Part shown: in pieces, positions 1 through 6,688 of the stretch
Numbering within the stretch: position 1 is the stretch's first letter
Layout: the number at the start of each line of letters is the position of its first letter
Origin: Antarcticimicrobium sp033791545
GTDB taxonomy: Bacteria; Pseudomonadota; Alphaproteobacteria; Rhodobacterales; Rhodobacteraceae
Reading direction: 5' to 3'
NCBI GenBank assembly: GCA_033791545.1
Contig: JASJGL010000049.1
Span: forward strand, 1-18,618
Length of the DNA: 18,618 nt
Translations under genes and position numbers: made by a program
Notes under the pieces: model-generated
What the model saw: only the letters and a program-made list of their open reading frames with translations
The model's database searches: none
Told to the model about the DNA's origin: nothing

Positions 1-42
1 GCTCATGGCTGGACCCTCGCACTGGTGTTGGATGGCGTTTAT

Positions 43-58
43 TGTTCGTATACAAGCA
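43..58. promoter_or_regulatory. Candidate MarR operator (imperfect palindrome around GTATAC)
   Basis: An imperfect palindrome, TGTTCGTATACAAGCA, has the 6-base core GTATAC and further matching pairs on each side. It lies between the MarR start at 116 and a possible divergent minus-strand start codon (complement of CAT at 4-6, preceded on that strand by GAGGG about 7 bases upstream). MarR repressors commonly bind palindromes between themselves and a divergent target gene. The position fits; binding is inferred. Confidence 0.4.
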
Positions 59-115
59 GAGTGTGAGACAGCGCCCCGGCCCTGTCAACATTCCCGGCAC
101 GAAGGACCGCGCGCG

Positions 116-547
116 ATGGGTGATGAGACAAAAAACGGGCAGCCCTATCATCTGGACAGCCAGGTCGGGTTCACCATGCGGCAGGCGAACCAGCGGCACC
201 TGTCAATATTCGCACGCCACATCCCCGAATTGACCCCGACGCAGTTTGCCACGATCGCCAAGCTGTGCGAGCTGGGTCAGGCCAGCCAGAACGCGCTGGG
301 GCGCGCCACCGCGATGGATGCGGCGACAATCAAGGGGGTGGTGGACCGGCTGCGGCGGCGCGATCTGGTCGCCTCGGCCCCCGATCCCAACGACCAGCGC
401 CGCGTATTCCTGACCCCCACGGACGCCGGGCGCGCGCTATATGCCTCGGTGATCGCCGCGGCACATGCGGTGACAAGCGAAACCCTGTCGCCGCTAGAGC
501 CGGAAGAGCGGGAGGTTTTCCTGCGGCTGTTGCGCAAGATGATCTGA
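116..547 (+). CDS. MarR-family transcriptional regulator
   Basis: A 143-residue winged-helix repressor-type protein. The MarR fold is visible: an N-terminal dimerisation helix (about 17-32), the HTH with recognition helix near 66-82 (ending in the RLRRRDLV segment), and the wing at about 90-105 (DPNDQRRVFLTPTDAG), followed by C-terminal dimerisation helices. The N-terminal pattern YHLDSQVGFTMRQANQRH resembles regulators of aromatic-acid catabolism such as NicR, so an aromatic or heteroaromatic acid ligand is possible, but that is inference. The start at 116 is preferred over an in-frame ATG at 5 because AAGGA lies 9 bases upstream and the family motif begins soon after. It converges on the creatinase gene, so it need not regulate it. 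A GTATAC palindrome sits upstream and may be its operator. Family call is firm; ligand unknown. Confidence 0.9.
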   Translation: MGDETKNGQPYHLDSQVGFTMRQANQRHLSIFARHIPELTPTQFATIAKLCELGQASQNALGRATAMDAATIKGVVDRLRRRDLVASAPDPNDQRRVFLTPTDAGRALYASVIAAAHAVTSETLSPLEPEEREVFLRLLRKMI

Positions 548-558
548 GCGGGGTGAGA

Positions 559-609
559 ATGGCGCTGCGCGCCATGCCTTCGGCGAGAGTATTTTCCGAC
601 AAAGAGAAG
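559..609 (+). repeat. Modular intergenic repeat, copy A (hairpin + GCCTTCGGCGA + GAGTATTTT motif)
   Basis: Three parts in order. First is a perfect hairpin ATGGCGC-TGC-GCGCCAT (559-575). Next is an 11-base linker GCCTTCGGCGA (576-586). Last is GAGTATTTT followed by a purine-rich AAAGAGAAG tail (587-609). The same layout recurs on the minus strand at 7852-7804 and, without the ATTTT part, at 10618-10585. It lies just after the MarR stop codon. Confidence 0.65.
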
Positions 610-628
610 GGGAGCGCCCACTGCGGTA

Positions 629-663
629 GCCCCCTCCCGTTGTTAGGGGGGAGGGGGCGTTTT
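629..663 (+). terminator. Rho-independent terminator after the MarR gene
   Basis: A perfect 10-bp stem (GCCCCCTCCC at 629-638, GGGAGGGGGC at 649-658, 10-base loop) is followed by GTTTT. It sits about 80 bases after the MarR stop and points toward the convergent creatinase gene. Confidence 0.75.
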
Positions 664-666
664 CCG

Positions 667-728
667 GGGCTCCGCCCGTTCGGCGCTGAAAAAGGTCCAC
701 TGGACCTTTTTCCGGGCGCGCCTCACTC
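667..728 (+). repeat. Dispersed structured repeat, module 2, copy 1
   Basis: Begins GGGCTCCGCCCGTTC and contains a near-perfect palindrome, GAAAAAGGTCCA (688-699) and TGGACCTTTTTC (701-712). It ends in CCGGGCG and CTCACTC. The same framework recurs at 10528-10590 with a different but still fully paired stem. The right end overlaps the creatinase stop codon (723-725). Both copies lie where convergent genes meet, so a bidirectional terminator role is plausible. Confidence 0.65.
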
Positions 729-1943
729 CACCACGTTGAACGTCGGGCCGTAGGGGTATCCGGTGATGTTGTCATTGCCGTCTTCGGTGATCACCAAAAT
801 GTCGTGTTCGCGATAACCGCCAGCGCCGGGCTGGCCCTGGGGCAGGGTCAACATCGGCTCCATGCTGATCACCATGCCCGGTTCCAGCACGGTGTCGACA
901 TCCTCGCGCAGTTCCAGCCCGGCCTCGCGGCCATAGTAATGCGACAGCACGCCGAACGAGTGGCCATAGCCGAAGCTGCGGTATTGCAGCAGGTCGCGTT
1001 CGGCAAAGAAGGCGTTGATGGCCTGCGTGATCTCGGCGCAGCTGATCCCCGGTTGCAGCAGCGACATGCCATACTCATGGGCGGCAACATTGGCCTCCCA
1101 GATCTTCAGGCTGGCCGCGTCGACCTCGCCCAGGAACAGGGTGCGTTCCAGCGCAGTGTAATAGCCCGAGATCATCGGGAAGGTGTTCAGCGACAGGATA
1201 TCACCGCGTTTCAACCGGCGAGAGGTGACCGGATTATGGGCGCCGTCGGTATTGAGGCCGGACTGGAACCAGACCCAAGTGTCCCGGTATTCGGCATCGG
1301 GAAAATGATGCGCGATCTCAAGCTCCATCGCATCGCGGCCCGCCATGGCCACGTCAATCTCGCGCGCGCCCACTTTCACCGCATCGCGGATGGCATAGCC
1401 GCCGACATCGGCGACCTGCGCACCGGCGCGGATCAGTGCAATCTCGGCGGGGGATTTGTGCATCCGCAGGCGCATGGTGGCCGGGGCCAGATCGACCATC
1501 GTGATGGGGGTGAGAAAATCCTCAAGCTTGTCGCGCTGCATCAGGGTGAGGTGATCGCCCTCGTATCCCACGACACCGTTCGGGCCGGTGACCGAGAGCA
1601 CCGCGCGCCAGAAATTGTCCCGGGTCCAGTCGGTATAGGTGATGGCGTCGCAAAAGCTGCGCCGCCAAGGCTGGCCGGCGTCGATACCGGCGGACAGGAT
1701 CACGGCCGCATCCTCGGTCACCACAAAGGCATAGGGGCGGCCAAAGGAACAATAGAGAAAGCCGGAATAATAGGCGACGTTGTGCATCGAGGTCAGCACG
1801 ACGGCGGTTGCACCGGCCTCGTCCATCGCGGCGCGCAGACCGTCAAGGCGGGCCTGATATTCGCTGTCGGCAAACGGCAGCCGGGCCTTTTCGCCCGCCT
1901 CTCTGTCGGTATGGAAACGGAAGAATTCAGGGCGTTCGGTCAT
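723..1943 (-). CDS. Creatinase (creatine amidinohydrolase)
   Basis: A 406-residue cytoplasmic enzyme of the creatinase/aminopeptidase P 'pita-bread' family, predicted to hydrolyse creatine to sarcosine and urea. Identity is strong because the protein aligns through its length with my memory of Pseudomonas putida creatinase. It carries the active-site residues at a constant offset: His236, Glu266 and Glu362 match His232, Glu262 and Glu358 there. Arg69 (CSFGRPYA) and Arg339 (YYGREAG), which hold the substrate carboxylate, are present. Metal ligands of true aminopeptidase P are not conserved, which separates it from Xaa-Pro peptidases. The start is set by AAAGGAGG 7 bases before ATG. No creatininase or sarcosine oxidase gene is in the window. 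It is divergent from the SSADH gene and convergent with the MarR gene. Confidence 0.92.
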   Translation of the reverse strand: MTERPEFFRFHTDREAGEKARLPFADSEYQARLDGLRAAMDEAGATAVVLTSMHNVAYYSGFLYCSFGRPYAFVVTEDAAVILSAGIDAGQPWRRSFCDAITYTDWTRDNFWRAVLSVTGPNGVVGYEGDHLTLMQRDKLEDFLTPITMVDLAPATMRLRMHKSPAEIALIRAGAQVADVGGYAIRDAVKVGAREIDVAMAGRDAMELEIAHHFPDAEYRDTWVWFQSGLNTDGAHNPVTSRRLKRGDILSLNTFPMISGYYTALERTLFLGEVDAASLKIWEANVAAHEYGMSLLQPGISCAEITQAINAFFAERDLLQYRSFGYGHSFGVLSHYYGREAGLELREDVDTVLEPGMVISMEPMLTLPQGQPGAGGYREHDILVITEDGNDNITGYPYGPTFNVVE

Positions 1944-2222
1944 CACAGACCCTCCTTTGCAGAAAGGTCCCGGCGTACAGGACGTAAAAGCGGGCAGTTC
2001 CCCATGCTCTGCAACATCCGCGCGGGGAAGGCGGCGACGCCATCGCCAAGCCCGACGCCAGAGTGGCCCAGCCCCTTGGCTGGCGCAAGCCCGTTTGCGA
2101 CAGGATCGCGCTTGAAACAGGCTTTGCAGCGCGGGGGGCTCTGCTCTACCAAGGGGGCAGATGGGCACCCCGGCGCGCCGGGGCGACCAAACATGTTGAT
2201 CGGAAACCGGAGGAGACCCGCC
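1944..2222. other. Divergent intergenic region between creatinase and SSADH genes
   Basis: No convincing gene or clear sigma-70 promoter was found. Inverted repeats are present: CCAGCC-CCTT-GGCTGG at 2068-2083 and the perfect 16-base palindrome CCCCGGCGCGCCGGGG at 2168-2183. Both ribosome-binding sites lie at the edges (AAAGGAGG for creatinase, GGAGGAG for SSADH), so control of both genes should be located here. Confidence 0.5.
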
Positions 2223-3698
2223 ATGCTCGACGCACCCACCAACCTGAAATCCCTGCTGAAAGATCCCAGCCTGCTGGCGACCGAGGCCTATATCGACGGC
2301 CAATGGGTGGCCGGCGAGAACGGCACATTCGCTGTGACCAACCCGGCGCGCGGCGACGTGATCGCCGAGGTGGCCGACCTGAGCCGCGCCCAAGTAGCGG
2401 GGGCCATCGACCGCGCCTATGTGGCGCAAAAGGAATGGGCAAGCTGGACCGGCAAAGAACGCGCCGCCGTGCTGCGCAAGTGGTTCGACCTGATGATCGA
2501 GAACGCCGACGATCTGGCGACGATCCTGACCGCCGAGCAGGGCAAGCCCCACGCCGAGGCCAAGGGTGAAATCGTCTATGGCGCATCCTTCGTCGAATTC
2601 TTTGGCGAAGAGGCCAAGCGGATCTATGGCGAGACGATCCCGGGCCACCAGCGCGACAAGCGGATCACGGTGATGAAGCAACCCATCGGGGTTGCCGCCT
2701 CGATCACGCCGTGGAACTTTCCCAACGCGATGATCACCCGCAAGGCGGCGCCAGCGCTGGCCGCTGGCTGTGCTTTTGTCGCCCGCCCCGCCGCCGAGAC
2801 ACCGCTGTCGGCGCTGGTGCTGGGGGTTCTGGCCGAGCGGGCAGGTCTGCCGGTGGGCGTGTTCAACGTGCTGCCCTCGTCGCGCTCCAGCGAGATCGGC
2901 AAGGAGTTCTGCGAAAACCCACAGGTGCGCAAGCTGACCTTTACCGGTTCGACCGAAGTGGGCCGCATCCTGTTGCGCCAGGCCGCCGATCAGGTGATGA
3001 AATGCTCGATGGAACTGGGCGGCAACGCGCCCTTCATCGTGTTTGACGACGCCGATCTGGACGCCGCCGTCGAAGGCGCGATGATGTGCAAGTTCCGCAA
3101 CAACGGCCAGACCTGCGTCTGTGCCAACCGGATCTATGTGCAGGCCGGGGTCTATGACGCCTTTGCCGAAAAGCTGAAAGTGGCGGTTGAGAACCTGAAG
3201 GTCGGCGATGGTCTGGACGCGGGTGTAACCACCGGGCCGCTGATCAATCAGGACGCCATCGAGAAGGTGCTGGAGCATCTGGGCGACGTCACCGAAAAGG
3301 GCGGCGCAGTGCTGACCGGTGGTCACCGCTCTAACCTGGGCGCTAATTTCTTTGAACCGACCATTGTCACCGGCGTCACCCAAGCGATGAAAGTGGCCAA
3401 GGAGGAAACCTTTGGCCCGCTGGCGCCGCTGTTCAAGTTCGAGGATGTGGACGAGGTGATCGAGATGGCGAACGACACCATCTTTGGTCTTGCCGCCTAT
3501 TTCTATGCCAAGGACCTGAGCCGGGTCTACAAGGTGGCCGAGGCGCTGGAGTATGGCATCGTCGGCGTCAACACCGGCATCATCTCGACCGAGGTCGCGC
3601 CGTTTGGCGGGGTCAAGCAATCCGGGCTGGGCCGCGAGGGCAGCCATCACGGCATCGAGGAATTCCTCGAAATGAAATACGTCTGTATGGCGGTTTGA
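2223..3698 (+). CDS. gabD: Succinate-semialdehyde dehydrogenase, NAD(P)+-dependent
   Basis: A 491-residue aldehyde dehydrogenase predicted to oxidise succinate semialdehyde to succinate, the last step of GABA breakdown. Catalytic residues are all visible: Asn165 in TPWNFP, Glu264 in MELGG, and Cys298 in NNGQTCVCANR. The Cys298-Val-Cys300 pair is the redox-switch motif typical of SSADH enzymes. The coenzyme fold runs from about 150 to 260. Residue 188, usually Lys in the KPA motif contacting the coenzyme ribose, is Arg (VARPA). GGAGGAG lies 7 bases before ATG. It is divergent from creatinase and no GABA transaminase is beside it, so the in vivo aldehyde could differ (glutarate semialdehyde is an alternative). 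Family membership is firm; substrate is likely. Confidence 0.85.
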   Translation: MLDAPTNLKSLLKDPSLLATEAYIDGQWVAGENGTFAVTNPARGDVIAEVADLSRAQVAGAIDRAYVAQKEWASWTGKERAAVLRKWFDLMIENADDLATILTAEQGKPHAEAKGEIVYGASFVEFFGEEAKRIYGETIPGHQRDKRITVMKQPIGVAASITPWNFPNAMITRKAAPALAAGCAFVARPAAETPLSALVLGVLAERAGLPVGVFNVLPSSRSSEIGKEFCENPQVRKLTFTGSTEVGRILLRQAADQVMKCSMELGGNAPFIVFDDADLDAAVEGAMMCKFRNNGQTCVCANRIYVQAGVYDAFAEKLKVAVENLKVGDGLDAGVTTGPLINQDAIEKVLEHLGDVTEKGGAVLTGGHRSNLGANFFEPTIVTGVTQAMKVAKEETFGPLAPLFKFEDVDEVIEMANDTIFGLAAYFYAKDLSRVYKVAEALEYGIVGVNTGIISTEVAPFGGVKQSGLGREGSHHGIEEFLEMKYVCMAV

Positions 3699-3705
3699 TC
3701 CTAAA

Positions 3706-3738
3706 GCCCCCGCACCCGTCAAAAACGGATGCGGGGGC
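3706..3738. terminator. Bidirectional terminator-like hairpin between SSADH and hsp20
   Basis: A long GC-rich stem, GCCCCCGCA (3706-3714) pairing with TGCGGGGGC (3730-3738), is extended by CCGT/ACGG around a CAAAA loop. It starts seven bases after the SSADH stop. There is no long T tract on the plus strand; the minus strand has a short CTTTAG. Confidence 0.6.
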
Positions 3739-3740
3739 GA

Positions 3741-3812
3741 TTGCGCGCTCTGGAGGAGGGGCGCGCAAAACCCTCAACGGTCCTCGCGCCGGACGTCTGC
3801 CCAGCGCGAGGA
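3741..3812 (-). terminator. Two perfect hairpins downstream of hsp20
   Basis: Two stems follow the hsp20 stop codon on the minus strand. TCCTCGCGC (3781-3789) pairs with GCGCGAGGA (3804-3812), and TTGCGCGC (3741-3748) pairs with GCGCGCAA (3761-3768). A GGGTTTT stretch lies between them. Together they probably end the hsp20 transcript. Confidence 0.45.
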
Positions 3813-3824
3813 CGGGTTCGCCGG

Positions 3825-4304
3825 TTAGTTCACCGGCTGGGTTTCCGCCCTCGCCTCCAGCACTTCGGAGGTGACCGGGCTGGTCGAGGCGATCTCGATC
3901 CGGCGCGGTTTCAGGGCTTCGGGCACTTCCCGCTTGAGGTCGATGTGGAGCATGCCGTCGGCGTGGCTGGCGCCGGTGATGCAGACATGATCGGCCAGCG
4001 TAAAGCGACGCTCAAACGCGCGGGTGGCGATGCCACGGTGCAGATAGGCGCGGTTCTGATCGTCCTCGGCCTTTTTGGCCGACACGATCAGCGCGTGTTC
4101 ACGGACCTCGACCGACAGGTCGGCCTCGGAGAACCCTGCCACCGCGATCGAAATGCGATAGGTGTCAGCGGCGGTCTTTTCGATATTATAGGGGGGATAG
4201 CTGGGCTGGCCAACGTCATTGGCCAGAATCCGATCCATCAGATCGGCAATCTGGTCAAAACCAACCGTGGCCCGGTGCAGCGGTGCAAAATCAAACGTAC
4301 GCAT
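3825..4304 (-). CDS. Small heat-shock protein, Hsp20 / IbpA class
   Basis: A 159-residue ATP-independent holdase chaperone that binds unfolding proteins in the cytoplasm for later refolding. It shows the class A bacterial pattern: N-terminal MRTFDFAPLHRATVGFD, the PPYNIEK entry to the alpha-crystallin domain (about 37-130), the RGIATRAFERRFTLAD segment, and a C-terminal I-X-I anchor (RIEIAS) for oligomer assembly. The ATG is preceded by GAGGAUG, which can be sequestered in a leader hairpin (see the thermometer feature). A sigma-32-like promoter lies about 90 bases further upstream, so control is likely by heat at both transcription and translation. The 25-residue tail after the I-X-I motif is slightly long. 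Confidence 0.92.
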   Translation of the reverse strand: MRTFDFAPLHRATVGFDQIADLMDRILANDVGQPSYPPYNIEKTAADTYRISIAVAGFSEADLSVEVREHALIVSAKKAEDDQNRAYLHRGIATRAFERRFTLADHVCITGASHADGMLHIDLKREVPEALKPRRIEIASTSPVTSEVLEARAETQPVN

Positions 4305-4397
4305 ATGTCGTCATCCTCTAGGTTTGAGCGATTCACGAAGTGCCCTCCGAAACGGACGGGCAGGAACAGATCCGGACCCCAAACAGGCGATCCGGAT
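4305..4397 (-). ncRNA. ROSE-like RNA thermometer in the hsp20 leader
   Basis: Read on the minus strand, the leader folds into three stems. The first is ATCCGGA/TCCGGAT (4397-4391 with 4376-4370). The second is TGCCC-G-TCCG paired with CGGAGGGCA around TTT (4362-4341). The third is AUC-G-CUC (4332-4326) paired with GAGGAU (4318-4313), which contains the Shine-Dalgarno sequence. The third stem leaves a single bulged G inside UCGCU. That matches the known ROSE hallmark U(U/C)GCU opposite the SD. Folding was done by eye. Confidence 0.7.
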
Positions 4398-4402
4398 AGC
4401 AA

Positions 4403-4433
4403 AAATGTGGGAAGCAGTTTGGCGGGTTTCAAG
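4403..4433 (-). promoter_or_regulatory. Sigma-32 (RpoH) type promoter of hsp20
   Basis: On the minus strand, CTTGAAA (4433-4427) is followed after 15 bases by CCCACATTT (4411-4403). This resembles the heat-shock consensus CTTGAA / CCCCATtT. The expected transcript start, near 4396, falls at the first leader stem. A run of ten G on this strand abuts the -35 box. Confidence 0.65.
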
Positions 4434-4443
4434 CCCCCCCCCC
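4434..4443. repeat. Homopolymer tract of ten C (ten G on the minus strand)
   Basis: Ten consecutive C lie between the protease stop codon and the hsp20 promoter, directly next to the -35 box. A neighbouring GCGCGGGG allows a CCCCGCGCGGGG hairpin that could end protease transcription. Tracts of this length can slip in replication. Confidence 0.6.
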
Positions 4444-4463
4444 GCGCGGGGCAAAAACGGATC

Positions 4464-5282
4464 TTAGCCGCCGGGACGGATGAATTTCGCGCCGGTGTCA
4501 CGCCGCACACCGCCCACAACCACGCGGGTGCTGTCCGGCGCCGGGGCCAAGGCATAGCCGCGCCCGGCCTTCATGATCGCCCGCAAAAGCGCCAGAGGTT
4601 CGCCAAGTTCGGTGCCCAGCGCCACCCGGTCGCCGCGCACTTCGGCCTTGGCCGAGACCACTGAGACGATGCGCGGCGTGGCGCCCTCGAACGAAAAGAT
4701 CGGCGCCCCGGAAGATCCGAAATCGACATCGCAGGACATCACCAGAATCCCCTGCTGGCGGGCGATCACGCCGCAGACCTCTTGCAGCGCCGGCGCTTCG
4801 GAACGGTCGCGCGCATAAGAGACGACGCCAACCTCATCGCCCGCGGCGGGGCGCGTGGCGGTGTCGAACGGGGTCACGGTGGTGTTGCGGATCGGGTGCT
4901 GAAGCTGCAGCAGTGCCAGATCGCGGCGCACCCGTTCGGGCGAGACATCGCTGTCATAGACGTAATCGGGATGCACGACCGCGCGGCGTACCTGACGATA
5001 GGCCGAGGCGCGCCCGTTGCGCCAGCCGGCAAGGAATTCGATCCGCTCCGGGTCGATGCGCGCTTTGCTGGTCTTGTCGAACAGGCAATGGGCCGCCGTC
5101 AGCACCAGATCAGGCGCGATCAGGGTGCCGGTACAAAAGCCCAGACCGCCGATATCGAGCCGCCCGACCGCCTGCCAAGCCCGGCCGGAATCAAGGCTTT
5201 CAAGCTGTTGCAGCCGCGAATCATCCGCCTGCGCCAATGCGGGCAGAACCGCCATCACCAATGCCGCAAACCAGTGTCGCAC
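4464..5282 (-). CDS. Secreted trypsin-like serine protease
   Basis: A 272-residue S1-family protease with an N-terminal signal peptide (cleavage likely after AQA, residue 19), so it acts in the periplasm or outside the cell. The catalytic triad is visible: His65 in LTAAHC, Asp121 in RRDLALLQL, and Ser191 in FGSSGAPIF. Cys50 and Cys66 flank the His as in trypsins, and Cys170/Cys184 may form a second bridge. The usual GDSGGP is GSSGAP, so the Asp before the catalytic Ser is Ser here. The GTG at 5282 is chosen because GGAG lies about 6 bases upstream and it begins the signal peptide directly; a TTG at 5312 is the alternative. It lies 86 bases after glcF and before hsp20 on the same strand. Its target is unknown. 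Confidence 0.85.
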   Translation of the reverse strand: MRHWFAALVMAVLPALAQADDSRLQQLESLDSGRAWQAVGRLDIGGLGFCTGTLIAPDLVLTAAHCLFDKTSKARIDPERIEFLAGWRNGRASAYRQVRRAVVHPDYVYDSDVSPERVRRDLALLQLQHPIRNTTVTPFDTATRPAAGDEVGVVSYARDRSEAPALQEVCGVIARQQGILVMSCDVDFGSSGAPIFSFEGATPRIVSVVSAKAEVRGDRVALGTELGEPLALLRAIMKAGRGYALAPAPDSTRVVVGGVRRDTGAKFIRPGG

Positions 5283-5368
5283 ATGCCTCTCCGTCTTGTC
5301 CTGAACGCCCAATCGTTGGGATCGGTCTAGGGGCGCGGTTGGGCGAAATTAGGGCGCGGGGCAGGCAA

Positions 5369-6688
5369 TTACCCGCGCAGGTCAGGCACCGCCGGATCGC
5401 GCCCTGCAAGTGCGGGCGGCAGCGGCCCGCCCGTGGCCCAGTCAAGCAGTTCAACCGTATGCACCACCGGAATGCCGGTGCCCGAGCCGATCTGCATCAT
5501 GCAGCCGATATTTCCCGCCGCGATGACATCGGGATTTTTCGCCTCAAGCGTGCGGATCTTGCGCGTCTTGAGCTGGCCCGAAATTTCCGGCTGCATCAGG
5601 TTATAGGTGCCCGCCGAGCCACAGCACAGGTGGCTGTCGGCGGGTTCGACCACGGTGAAACCCGCGCGCTTCAGCAAGGTTTTGGGGTGCGTCTTGATCT
5701 GTTGCCCGTGCTGGAGCGAACAGGCGGCGTGATAGGCGACCGTCATGTCGCGCGGGGCAGCCGCATCAGGCAGGTCGAGCTTCATCAACACCTCGCTGAC
5801 ATCCATCGCCAGCGCGGCGACGCGGGCGGCGTCCCCGGCCAGCGGGTCCTGCGCGAACATATGGCCGTAGTCCTTGACCGTGGTGCCACAGCCCGAGGTG
5901 TTGATCACGATGGCATCCAGCCCCTCGCCCTCGATTTCAGCCGTCCAGGCGCGGATATTCTTCGCCGCGCTGGCATGGCTGTCGTCGGATTTGCCCATGT
6001 GATGGGTCAGCGCGCCGCAACACCCGGCGCCTTTCGCCACCACCACCTCGCAACCCAATCGTCGCAGCAGCCGGATGCTGGCGTCGTTGATATCGGTGTT
6101 CAGCGCCTTTTGCGCGCAGCCGGTCATCAGCGCCACGCGCATCCGCTTCTCGGCCTTGGGCGCGAAGCTTTGCGGGCTGTCGTTGCGGCTGACCGGCGGG
6201 ATCACCCGGGGCGCCATGTCGAGCATCGCGCGCAGCCGTGCATCCGGGATCAGTCCCCGAAAGGGCCGCGCGATCTTGGCCCCCAGCAGCGCCAACCGGA
6301 ACCGCCCCGGATAGGGCAGGATCCGCGCCAGCAGCCAGCGCAGGGCGCGGTCATGCCAAGGGCGGTCGTAATGTTTCTCGATATAGGCGCGGGCATGATC
6401 GACCAGATGCATGTAATGCACGCCCGAGGGGCAGGTGGTCATGCAGGCCAGACAGGACAGGCAGCGATCGATATGGCGGACGGTCTTTTCGTCCGGCACG
6501 CGCTCGTTCTCCAGCATGTCCTTGATCAGATAGATACGGCCGCGCGGGCTGTCCAACTCATCGCCCAACACCTGATAGGTCGGGCAGGTCGCGGTGCAAA
6601 AACCGCAATGCACACAGGCGCGCAGGATCTCGTTGGCGCGCGCGGTGCCAGGGTCGCTCAGTTGTGCTTCGGTGAATTCGGTTTTCAT
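5369..6688 (-). CDS. glcF: Glycolate oxidase iron-sulfur subunit GlcF
   Basis: A 439-residue electron-transfer subunit of the membrane-associated GlcDEF complex, which oxidises glycolate to glyoxylate. The N-terminus holds two 4Fe-4S ferredoxin motifs, Cys25/28/31/35 (CVHCGFCTATCP) and Cys76/79/82/86 (CLSCLACMTTCP). The C-terminal part has two cysteine-rich CCG domains, marked by GAGCCGALTHHMG and HLCCGSAGTYN. Its ATG shares one base with the glcE stop (TGATG), so translation is coupled. It is the last gene of glcD-glcE-glcF. Length and domain order are normal for the family. Confidence 0.95.
   Translation of the reverse strand: MKTEFTEAQLSDPGTARANEILRACVHCGFCTATCPTYQVLGDELDSPRGRIYLIKDMLENERVPDEKTVRHIDRCLSCLACMTTCPSGVHYMHLVDHARAYIEKHYDRPWHDRALRWLLARILPYPGRFRLALLGAKIARPFRGLIPDARLRAMLDMAPRVIPPVSRNDSPQSFAPKAEKRMRVALMTGCAQKALNTDINDASIRLLRRLGCEVVVAKGAGCCGALTHHMGKSDDSHASAAKNIRAWTAEIEGEGLDAIVINTSGCGTTVKDYGHMFAQDPLAGDAARVAALAMDVSEVLMKLDLPDAAAPRDMTVAYHAACSLQHGQQIKTHPKTLLKRAGFTVVEPADSHLCCGSAGTYNLMQPEISGQLKTRKIRTLEAKNPDVIAAGNIGCMMQIGSGTGIPVVHTVELLDWATGGPLPPALAGRDPAVPDLRG

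Noticed and set aside
2138..2152. tRNA D-arm-like TTGGTAGAGCAGAGC on the minus strand
   Set aside because: No pairing D-stem partner, no anticodon arm or T-arm (GGTTCGA) at the right distance, and no acceptor stem, so it is chance resemblance.
804..3698. A 964-codon plus-strand frame running through creatinase and SSADH
   Set aside because: Only the part from 2223 is the SSADH gene. The first 1.4 kb is antisense to the creatinase and has no ribosome-binding site or recognisable domain; long antisense frames are usual at this GC content.
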